NCBI RefSeq assembly: GCF_005405885.1
Contig: NZ_BJFL01000026.1
Coordinates: 22,798 to 86,797, forward strand
Length of the DNA stretch: 64,000 nt
Reading direction: 5' to 3'
Origin: Gandjariella thermophila
Lineage (GTDB): Bacteria > Actinomycetota > Actinomycetes > Mycobacteriales > Pseudonocardiaceae
Below the pieces are notes generated by a model. That model was not told the origin of the DNA, ran no database searches, and saw only the letters and a program-made list of their open reading frames with translations. Below, one piece after another: positions 18,044-25,790 of the stretch. The translations under genes and the position numbers were made by a program. Position 1 is the stretch's first letter. Each line of letters starts with the position of its first letter.

Positions 18044-18105
18044 CCGGCCGCTCGCACGGGCCTGGCGGCCCGTGGTCGCTGGGCCGGTTCGCCAATGACG
18101 CTCAC
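18044..18105. repeat. 62-bp intergenic repeat, copy 1 (3' end of thiL)
   Basis: This 62-base stretch is nearly identical to 43992-44053, with about two or three differences. Its core is a perfect hairpin, CACGGGCC-TGGC-GGCCCGTG (18055-18074). It covers the thiL stop codon and lies just beyond the coding region, so the likely function is terminator or mRNA 3'-end structure for the reverse-strand gene. Confidence 0.8.
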
Positions 18106-19070
18106 TGGCGCCAGTGTTCCCAGCCGCTGGGCCCCTCGTAGGGCAGGCCGTCCACGGTCACACCCTGGCCGGCGCGCACCGTGCCGATGGTGCGCCAGCC
18201 GTCGGGCACCTCGCGCGGGTCGGGGAAGGCGGCGACCAGGGCGTGGTCCTCGCCGCCGGTGAGCACCCAGTGCCTCGGGTCGGCGCCCAGCGCGGAGGCC
18301 ACGTCGATCAGCCGCTGGTGGACCTCGAGCAGTTCGGTGCGGATGTCGACGGCCACCTCGGAGGAGTCCGCGATGTGGCCGAGGTCGGCGAGCAGGCCGT
18401 CGGAGACGTCGAGCATGGCGGTGGCGCCGGCGCGGGCCGCCTGGGGACCGGCCGCGTACGGAGGTTCCGGCACCCGCTGCGCGTTGACCACCGAAACCGG
18501 GGAGCGGAAGCCCCTGCCCAGGACGGCGAGTCCGGCCGCGGCCCAGCCCAACCGGCCGCACACCGCGATCACGTCGCCGACCTGGGCGCCGAATCTGGTC
18601 ACCGGTTCGCGCCCGCCGAGGTCGCCGAGCGCGGTGATCGAGATCACCAGCTTGTCGGCGGTGACCATGTCCCCGCCGACCACCCCGGCGCCGCACTGGT
18701 TCGCCTCCTGCCACAGGCCGGCGACGAGATCGTCGACCAGGGTCGTGGAGGTCTCCGGCGGGCAGCCGAATCCGACCAGGAGCGCGGTCGGCATGGCGCC
18801 CATCGCGGCCACGTCGGCCATGTTCACCGCGGCCGCCTTGCGCCCCACCTGCTCCGGCGAGGACCAGTCCAGGCGGAAGTGGACGCCCTCGACCAGCATG
18901 TCGGTGGTGGCCACCACCCGGCCGTCCGGAGCGGCCACCACGGCGGCGTCGTCGCCGGGCCCGAGCAGGGTGCTGGCCGGCTGCGCCCTGCCCCGGGTCA
19001 CCCGGTGGATGAGACCGAACTCACCCATCCGAGCGACTGTGTCGTCCTCGGATGGCGGCTGCGGACGCAA
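18102..19070 (-). CDS. thiL: Thiamine-monophosphate kinase
   Basis: 322 residues if the TTG at 19070 is used. ThiL phosphorylates thiamine monophosphate to the diphosphate cofactor. Family motifs: GEFGLIHRV start, LGPGDDAAVV, TTDMLVEGVHF, the NMADVAAMGA helix, DVSDGLLADL and LTGGEDHALVA. The TTG has AGGAGG five bases upstream and fits the length of mycobacterial ThiL. The ATG at 19028 is an alternative that would drop 14 residues. It is divergent from the Lrp-type gene. Confidence 0.93.
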   Translation of the reverse strand: MRPQPPSEDDTVARMGEFGLIHRVTRGRAQPASTLLGPGDDAAVVAAPDGRVVATTDMLVEGVHFRLDWSSPEQVGRKAAAVNMADVAAMGAMPTALLVGFGCPPETSTTLVDDLVAGLWQEANQCGAGVVGGDMVTADKLVISITALGDLGGREPVTRFGAQVGDVIAVCGRLGWAAAGLAVLGRGFRSPVSVVNAQRVPEPPYAAGPQAARAGATAMLDVSDGLLADLGHIADSSEVAVDIRTELLEVHQRLIDVASALGADPRHWVLTGGEDHALVAAFPDPREVPDGWRTIGTVRAGQGVTVDGLPYEGPSGWEHWRQ

Positions 19071-19196
19071 AGCGACCTCCTCTTCCCAGCTAGCCCGAGC
19101 GACCGGCTCCCTGCCTGGGGTACTTTGCTCGACACGTTTACCTAGCCAGAGCACAGTCCTACCCCGAGCAGACTTCTCCACACGAAGGGGCGCGCC

Positions 19197-19430
19197 GTGG
19201 TCCAGGCATACATCCTCATCCAAACCGAGGTCGGAAAGGCGGCCGCGGTCGCGTCGGAAATCGCCGGCATCCCTGGCGTCACCACCGCGGAGGACGTTAC
19301 CGGGCCGTACGACGTGATCGTCCGCGCGGAGGCGGACACGGTGGACCAGCTCGGGCAGCTCGTGGTGGCCCGCATCCAGAACGTGCAGGGCATCACCCGA
19401 ACCCTCACCTGCCCGGTGGTCCATCTCTAG
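19197..19430 (+). CDS. Stand-alone Lrp/AsnC ligand-binding (RAM) domain protein
   Basis: 77 residues from GTG 19197. The whole protein is one alpha/beta RAM domain (AYILIQTEVGKAAAV...GPYDVIVRAEA...NVQGITRTLTC), without the DNA-binding helix-turn-helix of full Lrp regulators. Such proteins form ring-like oligomers that bind amino acids and may tune full-length Lrp proteins or enzymes. Adjacency to thiL is common in actinobacteria. Its effector is not deducible. Confidence 0.9.
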   Translation: MVQAYILIQTEVGKAAAVASEIAGIPGVTTAEDVTGPYDVIVRAEADTVDQLGQLVVARIQNVQGITRTLTCPVVHL

Positions 19431-19449
19431 CCCGTGCTGTCCTAGCGGG

Positions 19450-20049
19450 GTGGCATCCGCGCAACGACCTGACGAACGGCCGCGGGCCGGCCTCCCCCGT
19501 CCCCTGCTGATCGTCGCGATTGGACTGCCGGTGCTGCTGGCGGTCGGCGTCGCGGTGCTGGGCATCGTGCTCGGTTCGGGCGGCCAGCAACCCGCCGGAC
19601 CGCCCGCCGGTACCGGTACGGAACGCACCGGACCGCTGCCGGTCCCGCCGGTGGCCGCGCCCGCGGCCCCGTCACCCCAGTGCGGTGCGCTGGTCGAGGC
19701 GCTGCCCGCGGAGCTGGCCTCGGGCCAGGCCCGGCTGCCCCGCCGCGCCCTGGCCCAGCCCGCCCCGCCCGGCGTGCTGGCCTGGGGCGACGCCCAGCAC
19801 GATCCGGTGGTGCTGCGCTGCGGTATCGAGCGGCCGGCCGAGCTGACCCCGACCGCTGAGCTGCTGGAGGTCTCCGGGGTGAAGTGGCTGCGGATCCCGG
19901 GTGTCGGCGCGGCCACCTGGGTCGCCGTGGACCGCCCGGTGTACGTCGCGCTCACCGTGCCGGACGGCTCCGGCACCGGCCCGCTGCAGGACGTCACCAC
20001 GGCGGTGCGCGCGGCCCTGCCGGCGGTGCCGGTCAACACCGGCGGCTGA
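19450..20049 (+). CDS. DUF3515 membrane-anchored protein
   Basis: 199 residues from GTG 19450, only 19 bases after the Lrp-type stop. One transmembrane segment (about residues 18-42, LLIVAIGLPVLLAVGVAVLG) is followed by a Pro-rich linker and an extracytoplasmic domain with two cysteines (PQCGAL, LRCGIE). The pattern WGDAQHDPVVLRCGI and GVKWLRIP...ATWVAVDRPVYVAL is that of DUF3515, an actinobacterial family of unknown function usually found by ddl and thiL (Rv2980-like position). Envelope function is an inference. Confidence 0.82.
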   Translation: MASAQRPDERPRAGLPRPLLIVAIGLPVLLAVGVAVLGIVLGSGGQQPAGPPAGTGTERTGPLPVPPVAAPAAPSPQCGALVEALPAELASGQARLPRRALAQPAPPGVLAWGDAQHDPVVLRCGIERPAELTPTAELLEVSGVKWLRIPGVGAATWVAVDRPVYVALTVPDGSGTGPLQDVTTAVRAALPAVPVNTGG

Positions 20050-20065
20050 GCCCCTCCCTCCTCCC

Positions 20066-20128
20066 GCATTCAGCGGGCTCAATGGCGGTTTCGGGTGCGC
20101 GGAAACGCCCATCGAGCCCGCTGAATGC
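20066..20128. repeat. Interspersed inverted repeat, copy A
   Basis: The 15-base arms GCATTCAGCGGGCTC and GAGCCCGCTGAATGC are exact reverse complements and enclose a further imperfect stem. It lies between the convergent stops of the DUF3515 gene and ddl. Related copies are at 36631-36687, 42083-42139 and 43140-43199. Confidence 0.85.
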
Positions 20129-20151
20129 GCGGTGTGTGTTGCTGGGAGGGT

Positions 20152-21327
20152 TCAGCGCAGCCCGGTGCCGCGGGCCAGCGCGGTGTCGATCAGGGTGGAC
20201 AGCAGCGTGGTGTAGTCGAGCCCGGTGACCGCCCACATCCTCGGGTACATCGAGATCGGGGTGAACCCGGGCATCGTGTTGATCTCGTTGATGGTCAACC
20301 GGCCGTCGGCGCCGACGAAGAAGTCCACCCGGGCCAGGCCCTGGCAGTCCAGCGCGCGGAAGGCGTCCACCGCCATCGCGCGCAGCCGGTCGATCACCTC
20401 GTCGTCCAGCTTCGCCGGGATGTCGAACTCGCAGATGTCGTCGAGGTACTTGGCGTCGAAGTCGTACCAGCCGGCGCCCTCGCCGACGATGCGGATCTCC
20501 GCGGGCAGCGACGCCTCCACCCGCCCGTCCGGGAACTCCAGCACGCCGCACTCCACCTCGCGGCCCGGCACCTCGGCCTCGACGAGCACCTTGGGGTCGG
20601 TCCGCCGGGCGAGCGCGATCGCGTCGGGCAGTTGGGCGGGGTCGGTGACCCGGGTGATGCCCACCGAGGACCCGGCCCGCGCCGGCTTGACGAACACCGG
20701 CAGGCCCAGCCGCTCCAGGTCCGCCGGATCGACCGTGTCCTGGCCGCGGCGCAGCACCACGTACTCGCCGACCGGTAGGCCCTCGGCGGCGCACAGCTTC
20801 TTGGCGTACTCCTTGTCCATGGCCACCGCGCTGGACAGCACGCCGGCGCCGACGTACGGGATGCCGGCCAGTTCCAGCAGGCCCTGGATGGTGCCGTCCT
20901 CGCCGTAGGCGCCGTGCAGCACCGGGAAGACCACGTCGACGCCGGAGAGCACCTGGCCCTCGCGGCCGCGTTCCAGCATCACCACGCCGCCCCGGGTCGG
21001 GTCGGCGGGCAGGGCGAGCGCCATGCCGTCACCCACGGCGGGCAGCCGGCGGTCCTGGATCTCCAGCGCCTTCGGGTCGTCGGTGCCGAGCACCCAGGCA
21101 CCCTCGGGGGTGATGCCGATCGGCACCACCTCGAACCGCTCCCGGTCCAGGTGGGACAGCACGCTGCGGGCCGAGACGCAGGAGACCCCGTGCTCGGTGC
21201 TGCGGCCACCGAAGACGACCGCGACCCGGACCCGGCCACCACCGGCTACCGCCGGTCGAACCTCGTCACCCGTCGCGTTACCCGCCGTGTCACCCGGACG
21301 AGGATCCCCGCTATCCCGCTGCGTCAT
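20152..21327 (-). CDS. ddl: D-alanine--D-alanine ligase
   Basis: 391 residues from ATG 21327. It makes the D-Ala-D-Ala dipeptide for peptidoglycan precursors with ATP. Typical signatures: [19 protein letters not shown] at the N-terminus, [26 protein letters not shown]-grasp [14 protein letters not shown], and the metal-binding RVDFFVG...[12 protein letters not shown]. The first 30 or so residues are a Gly/Asp-rich leader not needed for the fold, so the start could be a few codons later. It is convergent with the DUF3515 gene across repeat A. Confidence 0.97.
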   Translation of the reverse strand: MTQRDSGDPRPGDTAGNATGDEVRPAVAGGGRVRVAVVFGGRSTEHGVSCVSARSVLSHLDRERFEVVPIGITPEGAWVLGTDDPKALEIQDRRLPAVGDGMALALPADPTRGGVVMLERGREGQVLSGVDVVFPVLHGAYGEDGTIQGLLELAGIPYVGAGVLSSAVAMDKEYAKKLCAAEGLPVGEYVVLRRGQDTVDPADLERLGLPVFVKPARAGSSVGITRVTDPAQLPDAIALARRTDPKVLVEAEVPGREVECGVLEFPDGRVEASLPAEIRIVGEGAGWYDFDAKYLDDICEFDIPAKLDDEVIDRLRAMAVDAFRALDCQGLARVDFFVGADGRLTINEINTMPGFTPISMYPRMWAVTGLDYTTLLSTLIDTALARGTGLR

Positions 21328-21378
21328 GCGCGCGACCATACCGGGACGGCGGTACCGCTGGGCTGTCCCCATTCACTC

Positions 21379-22860
21379 TCACGAGCCCGGATTCGTGTCG
21401 GCCGTGGTCGGGACGTGTGCCTGCGCGGCGGTCACGTCGGCGGACACGGGAGCCGCCGAGCAGGCGGTGAGCAGCCCGACGAGGCCCGGCAGTGCGGCGA
21501 CGAGCTGGTCCCGGGAACAGGCGGCGTAGCCGAGCAGCACGCCGTGCCAGCGCGGCCGGCCGGCGTGGTGCCGGGCGAGCCCGTCCAGCCGCAGGCCCCG
21601 CCGCTCGGCCTCGGCGAGCGCGTCCCGCTCGGCCCGGGCCGAGGGCAGCGGCACGACCAGGTGCGCGCCGGCGTCGTCGCCCAGCACCGGCAACTCCGCG
21701 TCGGCCAGGGCATCGACGAGGAGCCGCCGCCGCTCGGCGAACTCCCGCCGAAGCCGGCGCAGGTGCCGGCCGAGGTCGCCGTGCCGGGCCAGCTCGACCA
21801 GGACCCGCTGGCCGGCGGCGGCCGGGCCGGTGCCGGTCTGATCGCGGTAGGCCAGCACCTCGGCGGTCACCGCGGGCGGGGCCACCATCCAGCCCGCGCC
21901 CAGCGTCGGAGTGAGGATCTTGCTGGTGGTGCCCAGGTGGACGACCACGTCCGGGGCGAGCGCGGCGAGCAGGGGCAGCGGTGCGACGTCATAGCGCAAC
22001 TCGCCGTCGTAGTCGTCCTCGATCACCAGCCAGCCCTCGGCCCTGGCCCGCTCGACCAGCGCGACCCGCCGGGCGGCGGCCATCCGCCCGCCGAGCGGGT
22101 ACTGGTGCGCCGGTGAGCAGTACACCGCGCGCACGCCGGCCGGGACCACGCCGACGTCGAGCCCCTCCGGGTCGACCGGGGCCGGCAGTACCCGCATCCC
22201 GGCGGCCCGGAACGCCCCGACGGCGCGCTGGTACCCGGGCTCCTCGACGGCCACCGCGTCACCCGGCCGCAGCATCGCGGCGGCCAGTTCGGTGACCGCG
22301 GCCGTGGTACCGCCGGTGGCCAGCACCACGTCCTCGCTCAGGCCGCCGTTCACGCTCAAGCCCCGGTGCCGCAGCAGGTGGTCGGCGACCACCGCGCGGT
22401 ACTCCGGGAGACCGGCCCGCTCGGGGCGGTGCAGCGGGGCCGCGTCCGCGGCGGCCCGCCACGCCCGGCGCCAGGCCGCGCGATCCAGCCCGCCCGCCCA
22501 CGGCGCACCCGGCGCGAGGTCGACGAACTCGCTGGTGGCCTGCCGTGCCGGCGGCGGCTGCTGCCTCGGCCGCAGCGCACCAGGCGGCGCCGTGGTGACG
22601 TAGGTGCCGGAGCCGTGCCGCCCGGCGATCCACCCCTCCGCGTGCAGTTGCTCGTACGCGGCCGCGGTCACCGTCCTGCTGACCTTCAGCCGTTCGGCGA
22701 GCGTGCGCGTGGACGGCAGCCGGTCACCGCTGCGCAACTGGCCGGCCGCCGCGGCCGCGCGCAACGCGTCGGCGAGTTGCACGGCCAGCGGTTCGGTGGC
22801 CGACCGGTCCAGGGTGATCGGCAGTTCCGGTGGCGTGGTGTCCGTCGCCGTCACCGTCAA
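21379..22860 (-). CDS. MocR/PdxR-type regulator (GntR HTH fused to aminotransferase domain)
   Basis: About 493 residues from TTG 22860, with GGGAGG five to six bases upstream; GTG 22854 is an alternative. The N-terminal GntR winged helix (LAVQLADALRAA...LPSTRTLAERLKVSRTVTAAAYEQLHAEGW...GSGTYV) is joined to a class I aminotransferase-like domain with the PLP-lysine segment HLGTTSKILTPTLGAGW. MocR proteins sense PLP and control vitamin B6 or related genes. The adjacent divergent gene is a pyridoxamine-oxidase-fold protein, a fitting target. Confidence 0.9.
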   Translation of the reverse strand: MTVTATDTTPPELPITLDRSATEPLAVQLADALRAAAAAGQLRSGDRLPSTRTLAERLKVSRTVTAAAYEQLHAEGWIAGRHGSGTYVTTAPPGALRPRQQPPPARQATSEFVDLAPGAPWAGGLDRAAWRRAWRAAADAAPLHRPERAGLPEYRAVVADHLLRHRGLSVNGGLSEDVVLATGGTTAAVTELAAAMLRPGDAVAVEEPGYQRAVGAFRAAGMRVLPAPVDPEGLDVGVVPAGVRAVYCSPAHQYPLGGRMAAARRVALVERARAEGWLVIEDDYDGELRYDVAPLPLLAALAPDVVVHLGTTSKILTPTLGAGWMVAPPAVTAEVLAYRDQTGTGPAAAGQRVLVELARHGDLGRHLRRLRREFAERRRLLVDALADAELPVLGDDAGAHLVVPLPSARAERDALAEAERRGLRLDGLARHHAGRPRWHGVLLGYAACSRDQLVAALPGLVGLLTACSAAPVSADVTAAQAHVPTTADTNPGS

Positions 22861-22897
22861 TTGGCCCTCCCGGAGCCTCGACAACGTCCGGCTCCAG

Positions 22898-22953
22898 AAT
22901 GCCACTCACCGGCGAACCTGGCCGCCTGGCCCGACTCCCCTGCAAAGTGGCAT
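22898..22953. promoter_or_regulatory. Repeated AGTGGCAT boxes, likely MocR operator
   Basis: The 153-base divergent interval contains ATGCCACT (22899-22906) and its inverse AGTGGCAT (22946-22953), with looser copies ATGGCAGT (22971-22978) and GGCCACT just before the oxidase start. Repeated boxes in this geometry are usual for MocR binding sites. Confidence 0.6.
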
Positions 22954-23013
22954 GTTGATTTCGGCCTGGAATGGCAGTTTCAGAAGGCCACTCGCCCGCG
23001 ACAGCCTGGTGGC

Positions 23014-23679
23014 ATGAGCCGAGTTCCACTCTCGCCCACGCCGCGCAGCACCATCAACCGCAATCGGAAGCGGGCCGCCACCGACCGCGCGGCGCTGGAC
23101 GCGCTGCTGGACGCGGCACTCGTCTGCCACCTCGGGATCGTGGTGGACGGCAGCCCGGTCGTGCTGCCCACCGGGTTCGGCCGCGACGGCGACGTCCTGT
23201 ACCTGCACGGATCGACCGGCGCACGAAGCCTGCGCCTGGCCGAGCGGGGCGCGGACGTGTGCGTCACGGTCACCATGCTGGACGGCGTCGTCTACGCCCG
23301 CTCGGTGTTCCACCACTCGGTCAACTACCGCTCCGCCGTGGTGCACGGCCGAGCCCGCGCGGTCACCGACGAGGCGGGCAAGCGACACGGCCTGCGGGTG
23401 CTGACCGAGCACCTGGCCCCCGGGTCGTGGGGCCACGCGCGGCGGCCGGACCGCAGGGAACTCGCGGCGACCGCCGTGCTCGCGCTGGACCTCACCGAGG
23501 CGTCGGTGAAGATCCGCACCGGTCCGCCCGCCGACGACGAGGCGGACGTGGCCGCCGGCACGGCCTGGGCGGGCGTGCTCCCGCTGCGCCGGTCCTGGGG
23601 CGAGCCCGAGCCGTGCCGGCTGCTGCCCGCCGGCACGCCGGTGCCCGACCATGTCCGGGGCCGACCGGCCTTGGGTTGA
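23014..23679 (+). CDS. Pyridoxamine 5'-phosphate oxidase-fold flavoprotein
   Basis: 221 residues from ATG 23014. It begins with a short basic arm, then an FMN-binding split barrel: VCHLGIVVDGSPVVLPTGFGRDGDVLYLHGSTGARSL and VYARSVFHHSVNYRSAVVHG are classic for the actinobacterial pyridoxamine-oxidase-like (FMN or F420 binding) families. The reaction is not known; it need not be pyridoxal synthesis. Transcribed divergently from a MocR regulator, its likely controller. Confidence 0.85.
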   Translation: MSRVPLSPTPRSTINRNRKRAATDRAALDALLDAALVCHLGIVVDGSPVVLPTGFGRDGDVLYLHGSTGARSLRLAERGADVCVTVTMLDGVVYARSVFHHSVNYRSAVVHGRARAVTDEAGKRHGLRVLTEHLAPGSWGHARRPDRRELAATAVLALDLTEASVKIRTGPPADDEADVAAGTAWAGVLPLRRSWGEPEPCRLLPAGTPVPDHVRGRPALG

Positions 23680-23755
23680 CCACGTCCGGCCGGTCCCGGG
23701 CCGACCAGTGCCCGCCGCCCGGGCCAGGTGCGCACCGGCTGCCGCAGGACTCGTC

Positions 23756-23977
23756 TCAGCGACCCCGCAGGGAACGGCGTAGGCGCTGCACGAGCGTCGC
23801 CCGAATTCGGCCGGTCCGTGGGCGTGGCGCGCGCCCAGCCCGCGCGACGAGCGAGTCGCTGACGGGGTAACCGGGTGGACGCAATCTGCCGAGCCTCGGC
23901 CAGTACAGCGCCGCATACTTCAGCCAGGTGTCGTCGCGGACGTGGATGTACGGGTAGTACACGGCAATCGGATCCAC
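23756..23977 (-). pseudogene. Truncated DUF6236-like gene fragment
   Basis: A 73-codon frame from GTG 23977. The first 43 residues (DPIAVYYPYIHVRDDTW, KYAALYWPRLGRL, GYPVSDS) resemble the conserved N-terminus of large actinomycete proteins of unknown function (DUF6236 type, normally several hundred residues). After SLVARAG the sequence becomes an unrelated Arg-rich tail and stops. The rest of the gene is missing. It is probably a remnant left by a deletion next to the toxin-antitoxin locus. Family identification is from memory of the N-terminal pattern. Confidence 0.5.
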
Positions 23978-24103
23978 CCTTGGCGCCCTCTGCCCGCCGC
24001 GCGGTCAGCCGGGATTGGTCACCGTGAGCCGGCCCCAAGATTGTCGGCTGGGTACCTTCCCCGGCCGTCGAACGGCGCGGGGTGACCGGCACGCCCACCA
24101 CCA

Positions 24104-24133
24104 AGTGTTGCACTCAACAAAAAGTGCTACACT
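24104..24133 (+). promoter_or_regulatory. Operator-like boxes before the VapB-type antitoxin
   Basis: Two 11-base near-palindromes, AGTGTTGCACT (24104-24114) and AGTGCTACACT (24123-24133), stand 6 bases before the antitoxin GTG. The second contains TACACT, a plausible -10 hexamer. Antitoxin autoregulation at AGTG-N3-CACT sites is the natural reading. Confidence 0.6.
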
Positions 24134-24139
24134 CGTCAT

Positions 24140-24409
24140 GTGCCTACATCTCGACCGCGACACATGGTCACCGAAACCGACGAGGTGGCCCGCGCACTCG
24201 ACGAGGCCGCCGAGTGCTGGCCGGCGGAACGCCATTCCCGGAGCCGGCTGCTGCTCCGCCTCATCGAAGAGGGACACCGCGCACTGCGCGAGGAACGCCA
24301 GCGTGCCATCGACGAGCGGCGTTCGGCGATCGACGAAACCAGCGGCATGCTGACCGGCGTGTACGGCAAGGACTATCTGGAACGGCTCCGCGAGGACTGG
24401 CCGGCGTGA
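24140..24409 (+). CDS. VapB-type antitoxin
   Basis: 89 residues from GTG 24140; an internal ATG at codon 9 is also possible. The first half (ETDEVARALDEAAECWP...SRSRLLLRLIEEGHRAL) fits a short DNA-binding domain, and the acidic/basic helix after it (REERQRAIDERRSAIDETSG) would wrap the toxin. It ends LREDWPA. Its stop overlaps the toxin start as GTGA, so the pair is translationally coupled. The repeated boxes upstream fit autoregulation. Confidence 0.78.
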   Translation: MPTSRPRHMVTETDEVARALDEAAECWPAERHSRSRLLLRLIEEGHRALREERQRAIDERRSAIDETSGMLTGVYGKDYLERLREDWPA

Positions 24410-24795
24410 TCGTACTGGACGCCAGTGTGTTGATCGCCCACTTCGACGCCATGGACGCCCATCATGAGCAGGCTACGACCCTGTTGCGGGCCGCCGTCCG
24501 AGAATCCTTCGGCGCGAGCATCGTGACTCTCGCGGAAGTGCTTGTCGGCCCGCACCGTGCGGGCCGCTCGGATGAGGTCGTGTCGATCCTGCACCGGCTT
24601 GGCGTGTCAGCGGTCGAGATGGGTGTGCGGTCGGCGCCGCGCCTGGCCGCGCTGCGGGCGACCACCAATCTGAAGATGCCCGACTGCTGCGTCCTGCTGG
24701 CCGCCGAGGAGTCCCGCGCGAGCATCGCCACGTTCGACGATCGGCTCGCCAAGGCCGCCGCGCAGCGTGGCATCGTTGTCGAGGGCGCTCACTGA
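24406..24795 (+). CDS. VapC-type PIN-domain ribonuclease toxin
   Basis: 129 residues from GTG 24406. The PIN acidic residues are in place: Asp in IVLDASVLIAHFD, Glu in VTLAEVLVG, Asp in LKMPDCCVLLAAEE, and Asp in IATFDDRLAKAA. VapC toxins are Mg2+-dependent endoribonucleases, often of tRNA or rRNA. The antitoxin overlaps by four bases. The 3' end overlaps the convergent cysteine dioxygenase stop by seven bases. Confidence 0.9.
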   Translation: MIVLDASVLIAHFDAMDAHHEQATTLLRAAVRESFGASIVTLAEVLVGPHRAGRSDEVVSILHRLGVSAVEMGVRSAPRLAALRATTNLKMPDCCVLLAAEESRASIATFDDRLAKAAAQRGIVVEGAH

Positions 24796-25295
24796 TCCCG
24801 CGCACCTCCCGTTCCGCGCTGCGGGACCGGACCGCGGGCGGGGTCGAAGCGGTAGGGCGTCATGGTGTGCCGGGCCGGCCGGTAGACGTGCACGCTGACC
24901 GCCGGATCGGCGCCGTCGTTGCTCACCCGGTGCACGTGGTTCGGGCCGAACACCCGGGACTGGCCGATGGCCACCTGGTGCAGCACCAGAGCCGGGCGGC
25001 CGTCCGGTTCCACCCTGGCCACCCGCTCGGTGAGCGTGCCGGAGACCACGGTGAGCGCGCCGGCCGCGCCGCCGTGGTCGTGCAGGTCGGTGTGCTGGCC
25101 AGGCAGCCAGGACAGCAGCCACACCTCGTGGTCCTCGGTGCGGTCGATGAGCGCGGACCAGCGCTCGCGCGGGTCGTAGCGGAGCAGGTGTCGCCACCGG
25201 TCGCGGTCGGCGGCGTACTCCCGGGCGATCAGCGCGGGGTGGCTGGTGGCGCGCTGGCTGGGCAGGGCAACGGTGTTGGGGGGAACGGCGAACAC
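24789..25295 (-). CDS. Cysteine dioxygenase type I
   Basis: 168 residues from GTG 25295. The cupin oxidises cysteine to cysteine sulfinate with O2 and mononuclear iron. Iron ligands are the expected histidines: HTDLHDH gives His72 and His74, and GPNHVHRV gives His122 (or His120). The VSGTLTE strand and SVHVYRPA...YRFDP end are typical of actinobacterial enzymes. A cysteine-containing leader peptide ends 121 bases upstream on the same strand, so expression probably depends on cysteine supply. The stop overlaps the VapC-type gene on the other strand. Confidence 0.92.
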   Translation of the reverse strand: MFAVPPNTVALPSQRATSHPALIAREYAADRDRWRHLLRYDPRERWSALIDRTEDHEVWLLSWLPGQHTDLHDHGGAAGALTVVSGTLTERVARVEPDGRPALVLHQVAIGQSRVFGPNHVHRVSNDGADPAVSVHVYRPARHTMTPYRFDPARGPVPQRGTGGARDQ

Positions 25296-25416
25296 GCTCG
25301 ATCTGTCCTCACGGGATGCTACTGGGGCGCGGACCGCACCGCTGGCGACACCGGAGGAACGACACCGGAGAGATCGCGTGCGGCGGCGGGCCCGCGGAAG
25401 GAGACGGGTCCGGGCA

Positions 25417-25497
25417 TCACCGACACGGACAGAGCGCGCTGGCGACGCGGCGGAGGTCGATGTGACCCCGCCGGTCGATCATGGCGCGCAGCAACAC
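25417..25497 (-). CDS. Cysteine leader peptide upstream of cysteine dioxygenase
   Basis: A 26-codon frame from GTG 25497 (or a shorter form from ATG 25482). It encodes DRRGHIDLRRVASALCPCR at its C-terminus, which fits the actinobacterial leader-peptide pattern RRHxDLxRVxSAxC found before sulfur-metabolism genes. Both cysteine codons are TGT, rare in this genome, and lie four codons or fewer from the stop. Ribosome stalling at these codons under low cysteine would report to the downstream cysteine dioxygenase gene. Attenuation is inferred; a GC-rich region follows but no T-tract terminator is evident. Confidence 0.72.
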   Translation of the reverse strand: MLLRAMIDRRGHIDLRRVASALCPCR

Positions 25498-25600
25498 ACC
25501 CTGAGCGAACCAGCCGCGAGGGGCCGCGGTCAAGCGCGACCATCCCGTGAGCACCGGATCGTGGGCAACGCCACGGGGGCAGGTCACCGTCCCGCCGGCG

Positions 25601-25728
25601 TCAGGCCGCGGCGTCGAGGGCGGCCGGGTCCTCGCAGCCGGCGGAGAGGCGGACAGCCCCTGGGGCACGGGGTCGCCCCACCGCGCGCGGCGGACGGCGC
25701 TGCTGTGCAGCGCGGTGATCGCGGCCAT
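25601..25728 (-). pseudogene. Decayed C-terminus of a cystathionine gamma-lyase/synthase
   Basis: Reading from 25728, one frame gives ALHSSAVRRARWGDPVPQG. A shift at about 25655 then gives VRLSAGCEDPAALDAAA and a stop at 25601. Together these match the C-terminal HSSAERRARWG...VRLSVGCEDP signature of the Cys/Met metabolism PLP enzymes. One base appears to have been lost, and no more of the gene (normally about 380 residues) is present. It lies between gpsA and the cysteine leader, so it looks like the relic of a sulfur-amino-acid gene once next to cysteine dioxygenase. Confidence 0.55.
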
Positions 25729-25790
25729 GCGACCCGGCCGGGCTCGGTCATGGCTGCTTCTCCGCGAGTCCGCGCGCGGGTACTGCATGC

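Noticed and set aside
18102..20069. 655-codon upstream extension of thiL
   Set aside because: The extension runs antisense to the Lrp-type and DUF3515 genes and has no ThiL similarity; TTG 19070 has a clear ribosome site.
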